DNA from: Clostridia bacterium | GTDB taxonomy: Bacteria; Bacillota; Clostridia; Oscillospirales; Butyricicoccaceae | Assembly (NCBI GenBank): GCA_017560175.1 | Contig: JAFYOK010000307.1 | Coordinates: 1 to 7,178 of the forward strand | Direction of reading: 5' to 3' | Length of the DNA: 7,178 nt | Shown: piece after piece, positions 1 through 6,276 of the stretch | Numbering within the stretch: position 1 is the first letter of the stretch | Layout: each line of letters opens with the position of its first letter | The notes under the pieces: model-generated | What the model was told of the DNA's origin: nothing | The model's database searches: none | What the model saw: only the letters and a program-made list of their open reading frames with translations | Position numbers and translations under genes: made by a program

Positions 1-329
1 AAACGGTGGAATATCTGCCCATTATCGTTGTCAAGAAGGATGGCTCCCGCCAGGCCTTCGATCGCAGTAAGCTGCTGAGCGGCCTGGTCAAGGCCTGCGA
101 AAAGCGCCCGGTTTCTCTGGCCCAGCTGGAGCAGATGGTCACCGATATCGAGCTCAATATTTCCAATTCGCTCAATCGCGAAGTCACCAGTGAATACATT
201 GGCGAGCTGGCTATGAAGCAGCTCAAGGCCATCGACGAAGTTGCCTATGTCCGCTTTGCTTCGGTCTATCGTCAGTTCAAGGATATCAATACCTTTATGG
301 ACGAGCTGACCAAGCTGCTGAAAAACTAA
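1..329 (+). CDS. nrdR: Transcriptional repressor NrdR, C-terminal part (5' end outside window)
   Basis: NrdR represses ribonucleotide reductase genes; its ATP-cone domain binds ATP or dATP and so couples repression to nucleotide pools. The reading frame is open from the left edge, with the first full codon at position 3, so this is the last ~109 residues of a family usually near 150-160 residues; the N-terminal zinc ribbon that binds DNA lies outside the window. What remains is almost the whole ATP-cone: the start VEYLPIIVVKKDGSRQAF, then the KLLSGLVKACEKRPVS block, and the conserved tail with DEVAYVRFASVYRQF. The GTG at position 6 is an internal valine, not a start, because the preceding codon continues the usual family sequence. 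No reductase gene is visible here. The gene ends in TAA and is followed 11 bases later by a terminator. Identification is by recognised family motifs and is firm. Confidence 0.95.
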   Translation, partial: TVEYLPIIVVKKDGSRQAFDRSKLLSGLVKACEKRPVSLAQLEQMVTDIELNISNSLNREVTSEYIGELAMKQLKAIDEVAYVRFASVYRQFKDINTFMDELTKLLKN

Positions 330-340
330 ACAGATCATTG

Positions 341-370
341 AGGCCCCGAAGTTCTCTTCGGGGCTTTTCT
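341..370 (+). terminator. Rho-independent terminator of nrdR
   Basis: A 9-bp stem, GCCCCGAAG (343-351) with CTTCGGGGC (356-364), closes a 4-base TTCT loop and is followed by TTTTCT. It sits just after the nrdR stop and separates nrdR from the sigma-factor operon. Its stem core is the same as that of the terminator at 1993-2024. Confidence 0.9.
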
Positions 371-410
371 GTTATGTGGGATTTCTTTCGGTTTTGCGTC
401 TATATAGGTG

Positions 411-423
411 AAGGAGGTGATCC
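411..423 (+). promoter_or_regulatory. Unusually long Shine-Dalgarno sequence of the sigma-factor gene
   Basis: AAGGAGGTGATCC is complementary, over all 13 bases, to the standard bacterial 16S rRNA 3' end (GGATCACCTCCTT). The AGGAGG core is 9 bases before the ATG at 427, which fixes that start. Most ribosome sites in this window show only 5-6 bases of the motif. Confidence 0.85.
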
Positions 424-426
424 GAT

Positions 427-987
427 ATGGAGGACAAGCGGATCATTGAGCTGTTCTGGCAGCGGCAGGAAAGGGCCATTGCCGCCGCAAAGGAAAAATA
501 CGGTGCCTATTGTACGGTGATCGCCTGCAATATTTTGGGCAGTTATGAAGATATCGAAGAATGTCTCAGCGATACGTGGCTGCGGGCCTGGGAGAGCATC
601 CCGCCGCAGCGGCCCGACAATCTCCGGGCATTTCTGGCAAGGATCACACGGAATCTGGCCTTCAGTCAGTGGCGGCAGAGAAATGCCGAAAAGCGGGGCG
701 GGGGAGAGCTGCCTCTGATTCTGGACGAACTGAGCGAGGTCGTTTCGGGTCATACAGACGTGGAGAAAACCGTTGAGCAGAAGGAGCTGGCCGCGGCCAT
801 TGAAGGCTTTTTGGACACCCTGCCGGAGCGTACACGCCGCATCTTTGTCTGTCGGTACTGGTATGCCGATCCCGTGCGCGAGATCGCCCGGGTCCACGGC
901 ATGAAGGAAAATGCCGTATCCATGCAGCTTTCCCGCACCCGCGAGAAACTGCGGAATTATCTGACCGAAAGGGGATTTGAAATATGA
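427..987 (+). CDS. RNA polymerase ECF-type sigma factor (sigma-70 family)
   Basis: A 186-residue cytoplasmic sigma factor with only regions 2 and 4, the layout of extracytoplasmic-function sigma factors, which direct RNA polymerase to promoters of stress or envelope genes. Region 2 covers about residues 18-87; DIEECLSDTWLRAW (42-55) is the core-binding helix of region 2.2, and the stretch to residue ~87 with aromatic and basic residues (RITRNLAFSQWRQR) fits -10 melting and recognition. A variable acidic linker (94-117) leads to region 4 (about 120-182), with LPERTRRIF and a helix-turn-helix at about 151-175 (REIARVHGMKENAVSMQLSR) that would read the -35 element. The start has an excellent ribosome site. 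The stop overlaps the next start as ATGA, so translation is coupled to the presumed anti-sigma gene. The target regulon cannot be told from the sequence. Confidence 0.92.
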   Translation: MEDKRIIELFWQRQERAIAAAKEKYGAYCTVIACNILGSYEDIEECLSDTWLRAWESIPPQRPDNLRAFLARITRNLAFSQWRQRNAEKRGGGELPLILDELSEVVSGHTDVEKTVEQKELAAAIEGFLDTLPERTRRIFVCRYWYADPVREIARVHGMKENAVSMQLSRTREKLRNYLTERGFEI

Positions 988-1988
988 AAAAAGAAGATCT
1001 GTTTGAAGCTATGGGGCAGATCGATGAGAAACATACCGAAGAGGCCAGAGAGGCTGTCCCTGTATCTTCGGCATGGAGAAAATGGGCAGCGGCGGCAGCC
1101 TGCTTTGCTTTCGTTTTTGCCGGTGCCGCGGCCTACCGCACATGGACGGTCCCGACAGCAGAGAACAATACGAACACCACGGCGACGACGGAGGAAACAG
1201 TTTCTACGGAAAATTCGATCGCTTACGGCATGAAGCTGGAAGGGGAGAATATCATCTATTTTCCCATCAGCTTTGAAGAGCGCATTCGTTACGGCCTTGT
1301 GCCGCCCGATGCCGTTGGCCTGACAAAGGAGAATGACTATCAGATCACCGAAGCCGATCTCGGCGAGGTCATGGGTGAGATCGACATCTGCGGCGATGAG
1401 GAGCTGATCGGCTGCACGGTCTATCATTTTGCAAAGTTTCCGGAACTGGATTCCATCTGCATCGTTGATCTCGGCGAGCGGTATGCGTTTTATACGGCGG
1501 ACGGTATCGATCTTGGCCTGAAGGAAGGCCACAGCGCCGATGCTGTTCTGGCGGGCTATGACCTGCCCGACAGCGTCACAAAAATGGAGCTGCAGAACGG
1601 AAGCTGGGAGACCCTGCGCATCATAGAAGACCGCGAAGTTATCGAGGCGTTCTGTGCCGTACTGGTCGGCAAGACCGATATGGGCTTGCAGGCCCATAAC
1701 CAGCGGCTGGCCGATGTCTGGAAGGAAACCTACGGCAACGAGGATGTTTATTATGATGGCGAGACTATGCACTACGGTTCCGATCCTGCGGAATATGATC
1801 GCCTGTCCGATCAGGCGCATGCGCTGTGGGGTGAGGGGGAAATGGTGGTCTGGCTGGAGGCCGAGCGTGGCTTCCGTTTTTATTTCCTCTTTGTTCCGTC
1901 GACCAATGCCATTAGCGGTTTTGGCTATTATCCGCTGAGCCCAGAGGAAACCGATGGGCTTGTCCGTCTGCTGGCCATTGACCAATAA
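984..1988 (+). CDS. Membrane-anchored protein, presumed anti-sigma factor
   Basis: A 334-residue single-pass membrane protein whose likely role is to hold the adjacent sigma factor inactive until an outside signal. A short cytoplasmic tail (1-32) holds the pattern LFEAMGQIDEKHTEEA, which I know from proteins encoded next to ECF sigma genes in clostridia. One hydrophobic segment follows at about 33-50 (after WRKW), then a Thr/Asn/Glu-rich spacer (57-78) and an outside domain of about 255 residues. That domain has four cysteines (136, 144, 159, 224) and aromatic-rich stretches such as GCTVYHFAKFP. The HxxxCxxC zinc motif of classical anti-sigma domains is absent. The 4-base ATGA overlap with the sigma gene and the shared terminator support a dedicated pair. 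The anti-sigma role is inferred from context and topology; the outside domain could instead be a sensor of unknown ligand or a regulon product. Confidence 0.75.
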   Translation: MKKEDLFEAMGQIDEKHTEEAREAVPVSSAWRKWAAAAACFAFVFAGAAAYRTWTVPTAENNTNTTATTEETVSTENSIAYGMKLEGENIIYFPISFEERIRYGLVPPDAVGLTKENDYQITEADLGEVMGEIDICGDEELIGCTVYHFAKFPELDSICIVDLGERYAFYTADGIDLGLKEGHSADAVLAGYDLPDSVTKMELQNGSWETLRIIEDREVIEAFCAVLVGKTDMGLQAHNQRLADVWKETYGNEDVYYDGETMHYGSDPAEYDRLSDQAHALWGEGEMVVWLEAERGFRFYFLFVPSTNAISGFGYYPLSPEETDGLVRLLAIDQ

Positions 1989-1992
1989 TCGA

Positions 1993-2024
1993 ATCCCCGA
2001 AGCTGTTTGGCTTCGGGGATTTTT
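1993..2024 (+). terminator. Rho-independent terminator of the sigma/anti-sigma operon
   Basis: An 11-bp stem, ATCCCCGAAGC (1993-2003) with GCTTCGGGGAT (2010-2020), with a 6-base loop and a T run (2020-2024). It begins five bases after the anti-sigma stop. Five bases further on is the stop codon of the convergent minus-strand gene; read on the minus strand the hairpin is followed only by a weak T tract, so service in both directions is possible but not clear. Confidence 0.9.
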
Positions 2025-2028
2025 GCGC

Positions 2029-2400
2029 CTAAAAAATGCTTCGAATGGTCAGCCTGTCAAAATTGCGCACCACTTCCAGATCGACCTGTCCCTCGTCAAT
2101 GGAAGCATAGAACTCTTCGGTGTTATCGGCATAGAGAAAAGCCAGCGCCTTATGGAGAGATTGGGTGACGGCATCGGTCTCCTCATGGGTGACCAGGGAA
2201 GTCAGCAGCAGCTGATGGTCTTCCCACAGATCAATGGCCTGCTCCAGGGGCAACGGTGCGGTATTTTCCCGTGCCAAGGTCAGCAGATCGGCCATATCAG
2301 CGCACAGTCGCTCTATACGCATCTGCAGAAGAACGCCGCACAGGGGAATGGCCAGCAGAATGACCCAGGCCAATATGGTTTTGCCTTTGCCGCTTTTCAT
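2029..2400 (-). CDS. DUF4363-type small membrane-anchored protein
   Basis: A 123-residue protein with a basic start (MKSGKGK), one hydrophobic segment at about 8-26 that anchors it or serves as an uncleaved signal, and a helical, probably extracytoplasmic remainder. The pattern W-E-D-H-Q-LLL-T-S-L-V-T-H-E-E-T-D (59-76) and the Leu-rich helices around it match my memory of DUF4363, a family of unknown function in Firmicutes. Its start overlaps the stop of the upstream DUF421 gene as ATGA, and an AGGAG lies 5 bases before the ATG, inside that gene. DUF421 and DUF4363 genes are often paired in clostridia, which supports the call. No catalytic residues are evident. The family name is from recollection and has not been searched. 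Confidence 0.7.
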   Translation of the reverse strand: MKSGKGKTILAWVILLAIPLCGVLLQMRIERLCADMADLLTLARENTAPLPLEQAIDLWEDHQLLLTSLVTHEETDAVTQSLHKALAFLYADNTEEFYASIDEGQVDLEVVRNFDRLTIRSIF

Positions 2401-3074
2401 ATTTGCTCCTTTCGGCAGAAAAGGGTACTGCCATAGGGGTCGGCGCAGAAGAAAAATACCTCTTTCGGCGAGGAAACACCCTGAGCAGCCAGAACCTTAT
2501 GCAGCCACGCATCATCCTGACCAACGCTTTTGAGGTTATCAGATATGATCCTGCCATCCGAGATCAATGTGTAAAAGGGGCCGGAAGGGGAGGGCTTGAG
2601 TTTCAGATCGGCACAGGTGGCCGGTTGCTTGTCCTCTCGCAGCAGGACGCTGATCTGTCCGTTGGTCTCCACCTGTGCCCGTTTGATATCCCGCAGGTCA
2701 AAGACACCGGCCAGACGCAGATTGGCTAAGATATCATCTAACGAAAGGCGCAGGCGATGGATGGCCGGCTGCAGCAGCTGTCCGTCCTTGATGACCAGAA
2801 TGGGGTTGCCGGTCAGCAGGCGGCGGAACTTGATGTGGTTCTGGCAGATACCCGAAAGGATGACTTCGGCAGCCATCAGCGTCAGAATGGGAACGATGCC
2901 GTGAAGCAGGGGGATATCCACGTCCTGCAGGGGCACCGAGGCGACAGCTGACACCAGGATCGTGACCACCAGTTCTCCCGGCTGCAGTTCGCCCACCTGC
3001 CGTTTGCCCATCAGACGGATGGCGACGATGATGAGGATGTAGAGGATAAGGGTACGAATGAAAGGCACAAGCAT
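2397..3074 (-). CDS. DUF421 domain membrane protein (YetF/YdfS family)
   Basis: A 225-residue protein with a hydrophobic N-terminal region of about three membrane segments (about 5-22, 34-50, 59-77) and a soluble C-terminal domain. Family marks include RLMGKRQVGELQPGELVV (20-37), GNPILVIKDGQL (89-100), LDDILANLRLAGVFD (112-126) and VETNGQISVLL (135-145), all typical of the YetF-like DUF421 family. Its biochemical role is not known to me; relatives in Bacillus have been linked with spores and with the spore membrane. GGAGG at 3081-3085 lies 6 bases before the ATG. The gene is first in a two-gene unit with the DUF4363 gene, overlapping it by four bases, so the two products probably act together at the membrane. 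The 68 bases between the start and the terminator of the upstream peptidase gene hold no promoter I can defend, so limited readthrough from that gene is possible. Confidence 0.88.
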   Translation of the reverse strand: MLVPFIRTLILYILIIVAIRLMGKRQVGELQPGELVVTILVSAVASVPLQDVDIPLLHGIVPILTLMAAEVILSGICQNHIKFRRLLTGNPILVIKDGQLLQPAIHRLRLSLDDILANLRLAGVFDLRDIKRAQVETNGQISVLLREDKQPATCADLKLKPSPSGPFYTLISDGRIISDNLKSVGQDDAWLHKVLAAQGVSSPKEVFFFCADPYGSTLFCRKEQI

Positions 3075-3135
3075 GACAGGCCTCCTTTTGGCAAGCGATT
3101 CAATACCATCATTGTTTCACAACAGGGAAGAGAAT

Positions 3136-3174
3136 ATACAAAAAGAGGCACGGAATACTTGTTCCGTGCCTCTT
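3136..3174 (-). terminator. Rho-independent terminator of the M20 peptidase gene
   Basis: A 13-bp perfect stem pairs 3143-3155 with 3162-3174 around a 6-base loop. Read on the minus strand it is followed by a T run ending at 3140. It starts 16 bases past the peptidase stop, so it closes that minus-strand gene and partly insulates the DUF421 unit downstream. Confidence 0.92.
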
Positions 3175-3190
3175 GAAGTTTTATAAAGAT

Positions 3191-4336
3191 TTATGCAAAG
3201 TAGTCCAGAAGGAAGGCTGCGACGATCTTTGTGCCAACAGCGAGAGAATCGAGGAAGATGTGCTCTTCGCGTGTATGTGCGCCCTTGCCCAGGTAGCCGC
3301 CGAAGCAGACCGAGGGGATGCCCAGGTTGAAGGAGATGTTGCAGTCGGTGGAGCCGGAGTAGGTGGGAACTTCGCCCTCATACTGTGTAGCGATCGCAGC
3401 TCTTGTGCGGGCTTCCAGATTCTCCTGCTTGTCCATGGGGATGTCGCCCATGCAGGGACGTTCGCCCAGAACGGTGACCTTGAGGGATACGCAATCCTTC
3501 TCAGCCTCTTCGATGATCTCCTTGAACCAGACGCCCATCTGATCGAGGCACTTCTGGGAATCGCTGCGGTATTCGTACAGCATTTCAACCTGCTGTGCGA
3601 TGGTGTTGACCGATGTACCGCCCGAGATCATGCCGACGTTATAAGTTGTACGGCTGTCGCCGTCGACGGGAACTTCGATGGCATAGAGCTTCTCGATGAT
3701 GGCAGCCATGCGCTGGATAGCATTGCGGTTGCCGAATGCGCCGTAGGAGTGACCGCCTTCGGTGGTCAGCTCGATCTTATAACGCATGGAGCCGACAGCC
3801 TTGTTGCAGAAGCCGGTGTAACCGCCGTCCAGGGAGACCAGCTCGCCGATGCGATTGGGATAATCCTTGACGATCTGACGGATGCCCTTCAGGTTGCCCA
3901 GGCCTTCTTCGCCTGCATCGAGAACAAACAGAACGCCCTTGGGAGCCTCCAGCTTGTTTTCGACGACATACTTGATGATGGTCAGCAGGATGGCGACATT
4001 GGCTGTGTCATCGCCGATGCCGGGGCAGGCAGCGATGTTGCCGTCGACCTTGACCGAGAAAGGTTCCATATCGGGGAAGACGGTGTCGGTATGTGCCATA
4101 ACGCACAGGACATCGTTCTTGCCTTCGCACTGGTAGGGATAGACAACGTTGAGCGCATCGTCAACATAAACGCCTTCGCAGCCGATCTTTTCCAGCCAGT
4201 TCTTGATGAACTCAGCTCTCAGTTCCTCGTGGTTGGAGGGAGCGGGGATGGCACACAGTTCAAACAGCAGATCCTGAATGAACTGCTCGTGGCTTTCAAG
4301 ATAGGCCTTAGCCTCGTTTGTCAGATGCTTGATCAT
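3191..4336 (-). CDS. M20-family zinc metallopeptidase (PepT-like)
   Basis: A 381-residue cytoplasmic di-zinc hydrolase that most likely cleaves small peptides or acylated amino acids. No signal peptide is seen. Visible family residues are AHTDTV with zinc ligand His82 and Asp84; GIGDDTANVA with the bridging Asp109; DAGEEGLGN with the general base and ligand pair Glu143/Glu144; Asp170 in SLDGG; and the last ligand His354 in GAHTREEH. The lid/dimer domain spans about 181-290 and carries His196 (GGHSYG), a residue that helps hold substrate in M20 dimers. I chose the ATG at 4336 because GGAGG lies 8 bases upstream; an in-frame ATG at 4369 would add 11 residues but has no ribosome site, and it would put the real GGAGG inside the gene. 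The length is close to the PepT-like group. Exact substrate is not deducible, so no gene symbol is given. Confidence 0.92.
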   Translation of the reverse strand: MIKHLTNEAKAYLESHEQFIQDLLFELCAIPAPSNHEELRAEFIKNWLEKIGCEGVYVDDALNVVYPYQCEGKNDVLCVMAHTDTVFPDMEPFSVKVDGNIAACPGIGDDTANVAILLTIIKYVVENKLEAPKGVLFVLDAGEEGLGNLKGIRQIVKDYPNRIGELVSLDGGYTGFCNKAVGSMRYKIELTTEGGHSYGAFGNRNAIQRMAAIIEKLYAIEVPVDGDSRTTYNVGMISGGTSVNTIAQQVEMLYEYRSDSQKCLDQMGVWFKEIIEEAEKDCVSLKVTVLGERPCMGDIPMDKQENLEARTRAAIATQYEGEVPTYSGSTDCNISFNLGIPSVCFGGYLGKGAHTREEHIFLDSLAVGTKIVAAFLLDYFA

Positions 4337-4344
4337 AAGAGTTT

Positions 4345-4349
4345 CCTCC
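4345..4349 (-). promoter_or_regulatory. Ribosome binding site that fixes the peptidase start
   Basis: On the minus strand this reads GGAGG, followed by 8 bases (AAACTCTT) and the ATG at 4336. It favours that start over the in-frame ATG at 4369. Confidence 0.8.
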
Positions 4350-4381
4350 GGTAATTTTAGTAATGACATCTAAAGAATACC

Positions 4382-4409
4382 ACTTTATGTGCCGTAAAAC
4401 AAGTGTAAA
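4382..4409 (-). promoter_or_regulatory. Candidate sigma-A promoter of the peptidase gene
   Basis: On the minus strand, TTTACA (4404-4409) is separated by 16 bases from TAAAGT (4382-4387). The -35 matches the consensus at 5 of 6 positions, the -10 at 4 of 6. The start of transcription would be near 4375, about 40 bases before the ATG at 4336. Its -35 box abuts that of the divergent promoter at 4410-4439. An alternative pairing, TTGTTT with TATTCT, is weaker at -35. Confidence 0.35.
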
Positions 4410-4439
4410 TTGACGGAAGGTGGGAAAGTATGCTATGAT
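4410..4439 (+). promoter_or_regulatory. Sigma-A promoter with extended -10 for the three-pass membrane protein gene
   Basis: TTGACG (4410-4415) and TATGAT (4434-4439) are 18 bases apart, and TGC directly before the -10 makes an extended -10 element. Transcription would begin near 4446, giving a leader of about 58 bases before the TTG start. Confidence 0.75.
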
Positions 4440-4491
4440 AGGGAACAAAGCTGCATCTTTGGCAGTATAAATTGTGAATCATAAAATCCAA

Positions 4492-4496
4492 GGAGG
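4492..4496 (+). promoter_or_regulatory. Ribosome binding site that selects a TTG start
   Basis: GGAGG lies 7 bases before TTG at 4504. The GTG at 4474, in the same frame, has no purine-rich site before it and would place this motif inside the gene, so TTG is the better start. Confidence 0.8.
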
Positions 4497-4503
4497 AATC
4501 ATT

Positions 4504-6135
4504 TTGGAAAACAACCGTACAAAGAGCGGATTTGGTCGTATTCTGATCAATCTGCTGGTCACGATGGTTTTCGGATTGGTCTATTTTTATCTGGAACTTC
4601 CGGCCATCAATCTGCATGATAAGAACTTCTATGGCTTCTTCTTCCTGATGTCGGCTGTTTATTGTGTCACAGCGCTGATCACATCGGGTGTCTACAAGTT
4701 CGTACAGCAGGGTGAGTTTTTTGGCAGCATCAAGCAGGCATGCCTGCTGCCCTTTATTCTGTGCGTACTGCTGCTGGTGCTGATGGCAGGCGGCAGCGTC
4801 ATGTCCAGTGTCATCTTCCGCGCCGCCAGCTATACCCAGTTGCTGGAGCCGGTCAATGGCGACTTTACCGAAGATGTCAAGGAAATTTCCTACAACCGCA
4901 TCCCCATGCTGGATGCCGCTTCGGCTGCCCGTCTGGGCGACCGCAAGTTGGGCGAACTGAGTGATATGGTCTCTCAGTTTGAGGTATCCGACACCTATTC
5001 TCAGATCAACTACAAGGGTTCTCCCGTCCGTGTTGCTCCCCTGGAGTATGGCGACTTCTTCAAGTGGTTCAACAACTTCCGCAGCGGTCTGCCGGCCTAT
5101 ATCGTTGTCGACATGGTCGATCAGAGCGTTGATGTCGTCCGTTTGTCGGAAGGCATGAAGTATTCCGATAACGAACTTTTCTTCCGCAACATCTACCGTT
5201 ATATCCGTTTCCAGTATCCCACCTTCATGTTCGATAATGTCAGCTTTGAAGTTGACGAAGAGGGAACACCCTACTGGATCTGCCCCAAGATCGAAAAGAC
5301 CATCGGCCTGTTCGGCGGTACCGATGTCAACGGTGCTGTCCTGGTCAACGCCATCACCGGTGAACATGCTTATTATGAAGATGTTCCCCAGTGGGTCGAC
5401 CGCGTCTATGATGCCGATCTGATCATTGCCCAGTACGATTACCACGGTCTCTATCAGAACGGCTTCCTCAACTCCTTCTTTGGTCAGAAGGGTGTTACCG
5501 TCACCACCGATGGCTATAACTACATCGCCCTCAACGATGACGTTTATGTCTACACAGGCATTACCTCGGTCGGCGGCGACCAGTCCAACGTCGGCTTTAT
5601 TCTGGTCAACCAGCGTACCAAGGAGGCCAAGTATTATTCCTGCGCCGGTGCCGAAGAGTATTCGGCCATGAACTCGGCCCAGGGTGTCGTTCAGCATCTG
5701 AACTACAATGCCACCTTCCCGCTGCTGCTCAATGTTTCGGGTGAGCCCACCTACTTCATGGCCCTCAAGGACAATGCAGGTCTGGTCAAGCTCTATGCCA
5801 TGGTCAATGTCCAGCAGTACAATATCGTATCGACAGGCTCGACCGTTGCCGAATGTGAAAAGGCATATACTAAGCTGCTGACACAGAACGGTGTCGTCAC
5901 AGCGCCCAGCCAGCCCGAGAACGAAATCAGCGGTGTGGTCGAAGACATTCGCACCGCCGTTATCAATGGCAACTCTTTCTACTATTTCAAGCTGACCGGC
6001 AAGAACTGGTATTATAGTGTTGCTGCATCTTCCTGCGAGACCGCTGTTCTGGTCGATATCGGTGATCGCGTCATCATCCTTGATGCAGACGAAGAAGGCG
6101 ATATCCGCACAGCCGCAGAGATCGTTATTGAATAA
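4504..6135 (+). CDS. Uncharacterised three-pass membrane protein with large exported domain
   Basis: A 543-residue protein I cannot assign to a named family. A basic N-terminus (KSGFGR) precedes three hydrophobic segments at about 12-30, 41-60 and 79-104; the rest, about 435 residues, is soluble and on simple topology grounds outside the cell. Visible blocks are RIPMLDAASAARLGDRKLGE (132-151), FFKWFNNFRSGLPAYIVVDM (185-204), and two related strands, GAVLVNAITGEHAYY (277-291) and GFILVNQRTKEAKYY (364-378), which suggest an internal duplication. These strands, each ending in YY, are reminiscent of PepSY-type folds, but that is only an impression. The last ~70 residues (474-543) read as an all-beta barrel, possibly OB-like, with GVVEDI, FYYFKL and GDRVIIL. 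No catalytic signature is seen. The gene has its own extended -10 promoter, a TTG start and a terminator, so it is transcribed alone. Confidence 0.85.
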   Translation: MENNRTKSGFGRILINLLVTMVFGLVYFYLELPAINLHDKNFYGFFFLMSAVYCVTALITSGVYKFVQQGEFFGSIKQACLLPFILCVLLLVLMAGGSVMSSVIFRAASYTQLLEPVNGDFTEDVKEISYNRIPMLDAASAARLGDRKLGELSDMVSQFEVSDTYSQINYKGSPVRVAPLEYGDFFKWFNNFRSGLPAYIVVDMVDQSVDVVRLSEGMKYSDNELFFRNIYRYIRFQYPTFMFDNVSFEVDEEGTPYWICPKIEKTIGLFGGTDVNGAVLVNAITGEHAYYEDVPQWVDRVYDADLIIAQYDYHGLYQNGFLNSFFGQKGVTVTTDGYNYIALNDDVYVYTGITSVGGDQSNVGFILVNQRTKEAKYYSCAGAEEYSAMNSAQGVVQHLNYNATFPLLLNVSGEPTYFMALKDNAGLVKLYAMVNVQQYNIVSTGSTVAECEKAYTKLLTQNGVVTAPSQPENEISGVVEDIRTAVINGNSFYYFKLTGKNWYYSVAASSCETAVLVDIGDRVIILDADEEGDIRTAAEIVIE

Positions 6136-6144
6136 TTTGCTCCG

Positions 6145-6173
6145 AAAAGGCCGCTGCAAAGCGGCCTTTTTTC
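6145..6173 (+). terminator. Rho-independent terminator with GCAA tetraloop
   Basis: AAAAGGCCGCT (6145-6155) pairs with AGCGGCCTTTT (6160-6170) around a GCAA loop of the stable GNRA class, and the T run continues to 6172. It starts nine bases after the stop of the three-pass membrane protein gene. Confidence 0.95.
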
Positions 6174-6276
6174 TGTCTTTGAAACTTATGACGGATAAAA
6201 TCACAAAAAATCTTCGGTGGGGTAGCTGTGCAGATTGGGCGGTCTGTCAAAAATCCATAAAGAAACCAAACATGAT

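Noticed and set aside
6..329. GTG at position 6 as the true start of a 107-residue ATP-cone protein
   Set aside because: The frame is open to the left edge, and the codon sits where full-length NrdR has an internal valine just after the zinc ribbon.
378..406. Possible promoter upstream of the sigma gene, with CGTC at 397-400 as an ECF-type -10 or TATATA at 401-406 as a sigma-A -10
   Set aside because: No acceptable -35 element lies at the right distance for either; an ECF site would suit autoregulation, but the evidence is too thin to annotate.
957..1985. A 342-codon open frame on the minus strand, opposite the anti-sigma gene
   Set aside because: The plus-strand gene is coupled to the sigma gene by ATGA and has clear topology; the antisense product shows no domain.
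3086..3140. Promoter or operator between the peptidase terminator and the DUF421 gene, including the small inverted repeat TTGTGAAACAA (minus strand)
   Set aside because: No -35/-10 pair with acceptable spacing was found, and an inverted repeat with 4-base arms is expected by chance.
3173..4354. A 393-codon open frame on the plus strand, opposite the M20 peptidase gene
   Set aside because: The minus strand carries intact M20 catalytic motifs, a ribosome site and a terminator. The antisense frame has no recognisable domain and starts within the terminator hairpin.
4357..6204. A 615-codon open frame on the minus strand, opposite the three-pass membrane protein gene
   Set aside because: It lies antisense to a gene with promoter, ribosome site, membrane segments and terminator. 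Its translation is rich in Asp, Ile, Gly and Gln in a pattern typical of reverse-read codons, and it runs through the divergent promoter region.
6174..6276. A small gene or riboswitch in the gap after the GCAA-loop terminator
   Set aside because: The only frames here are the tail of a shadow frame from the previous gene with no ribosome site, and I could not make out any conserved riboswitch core.
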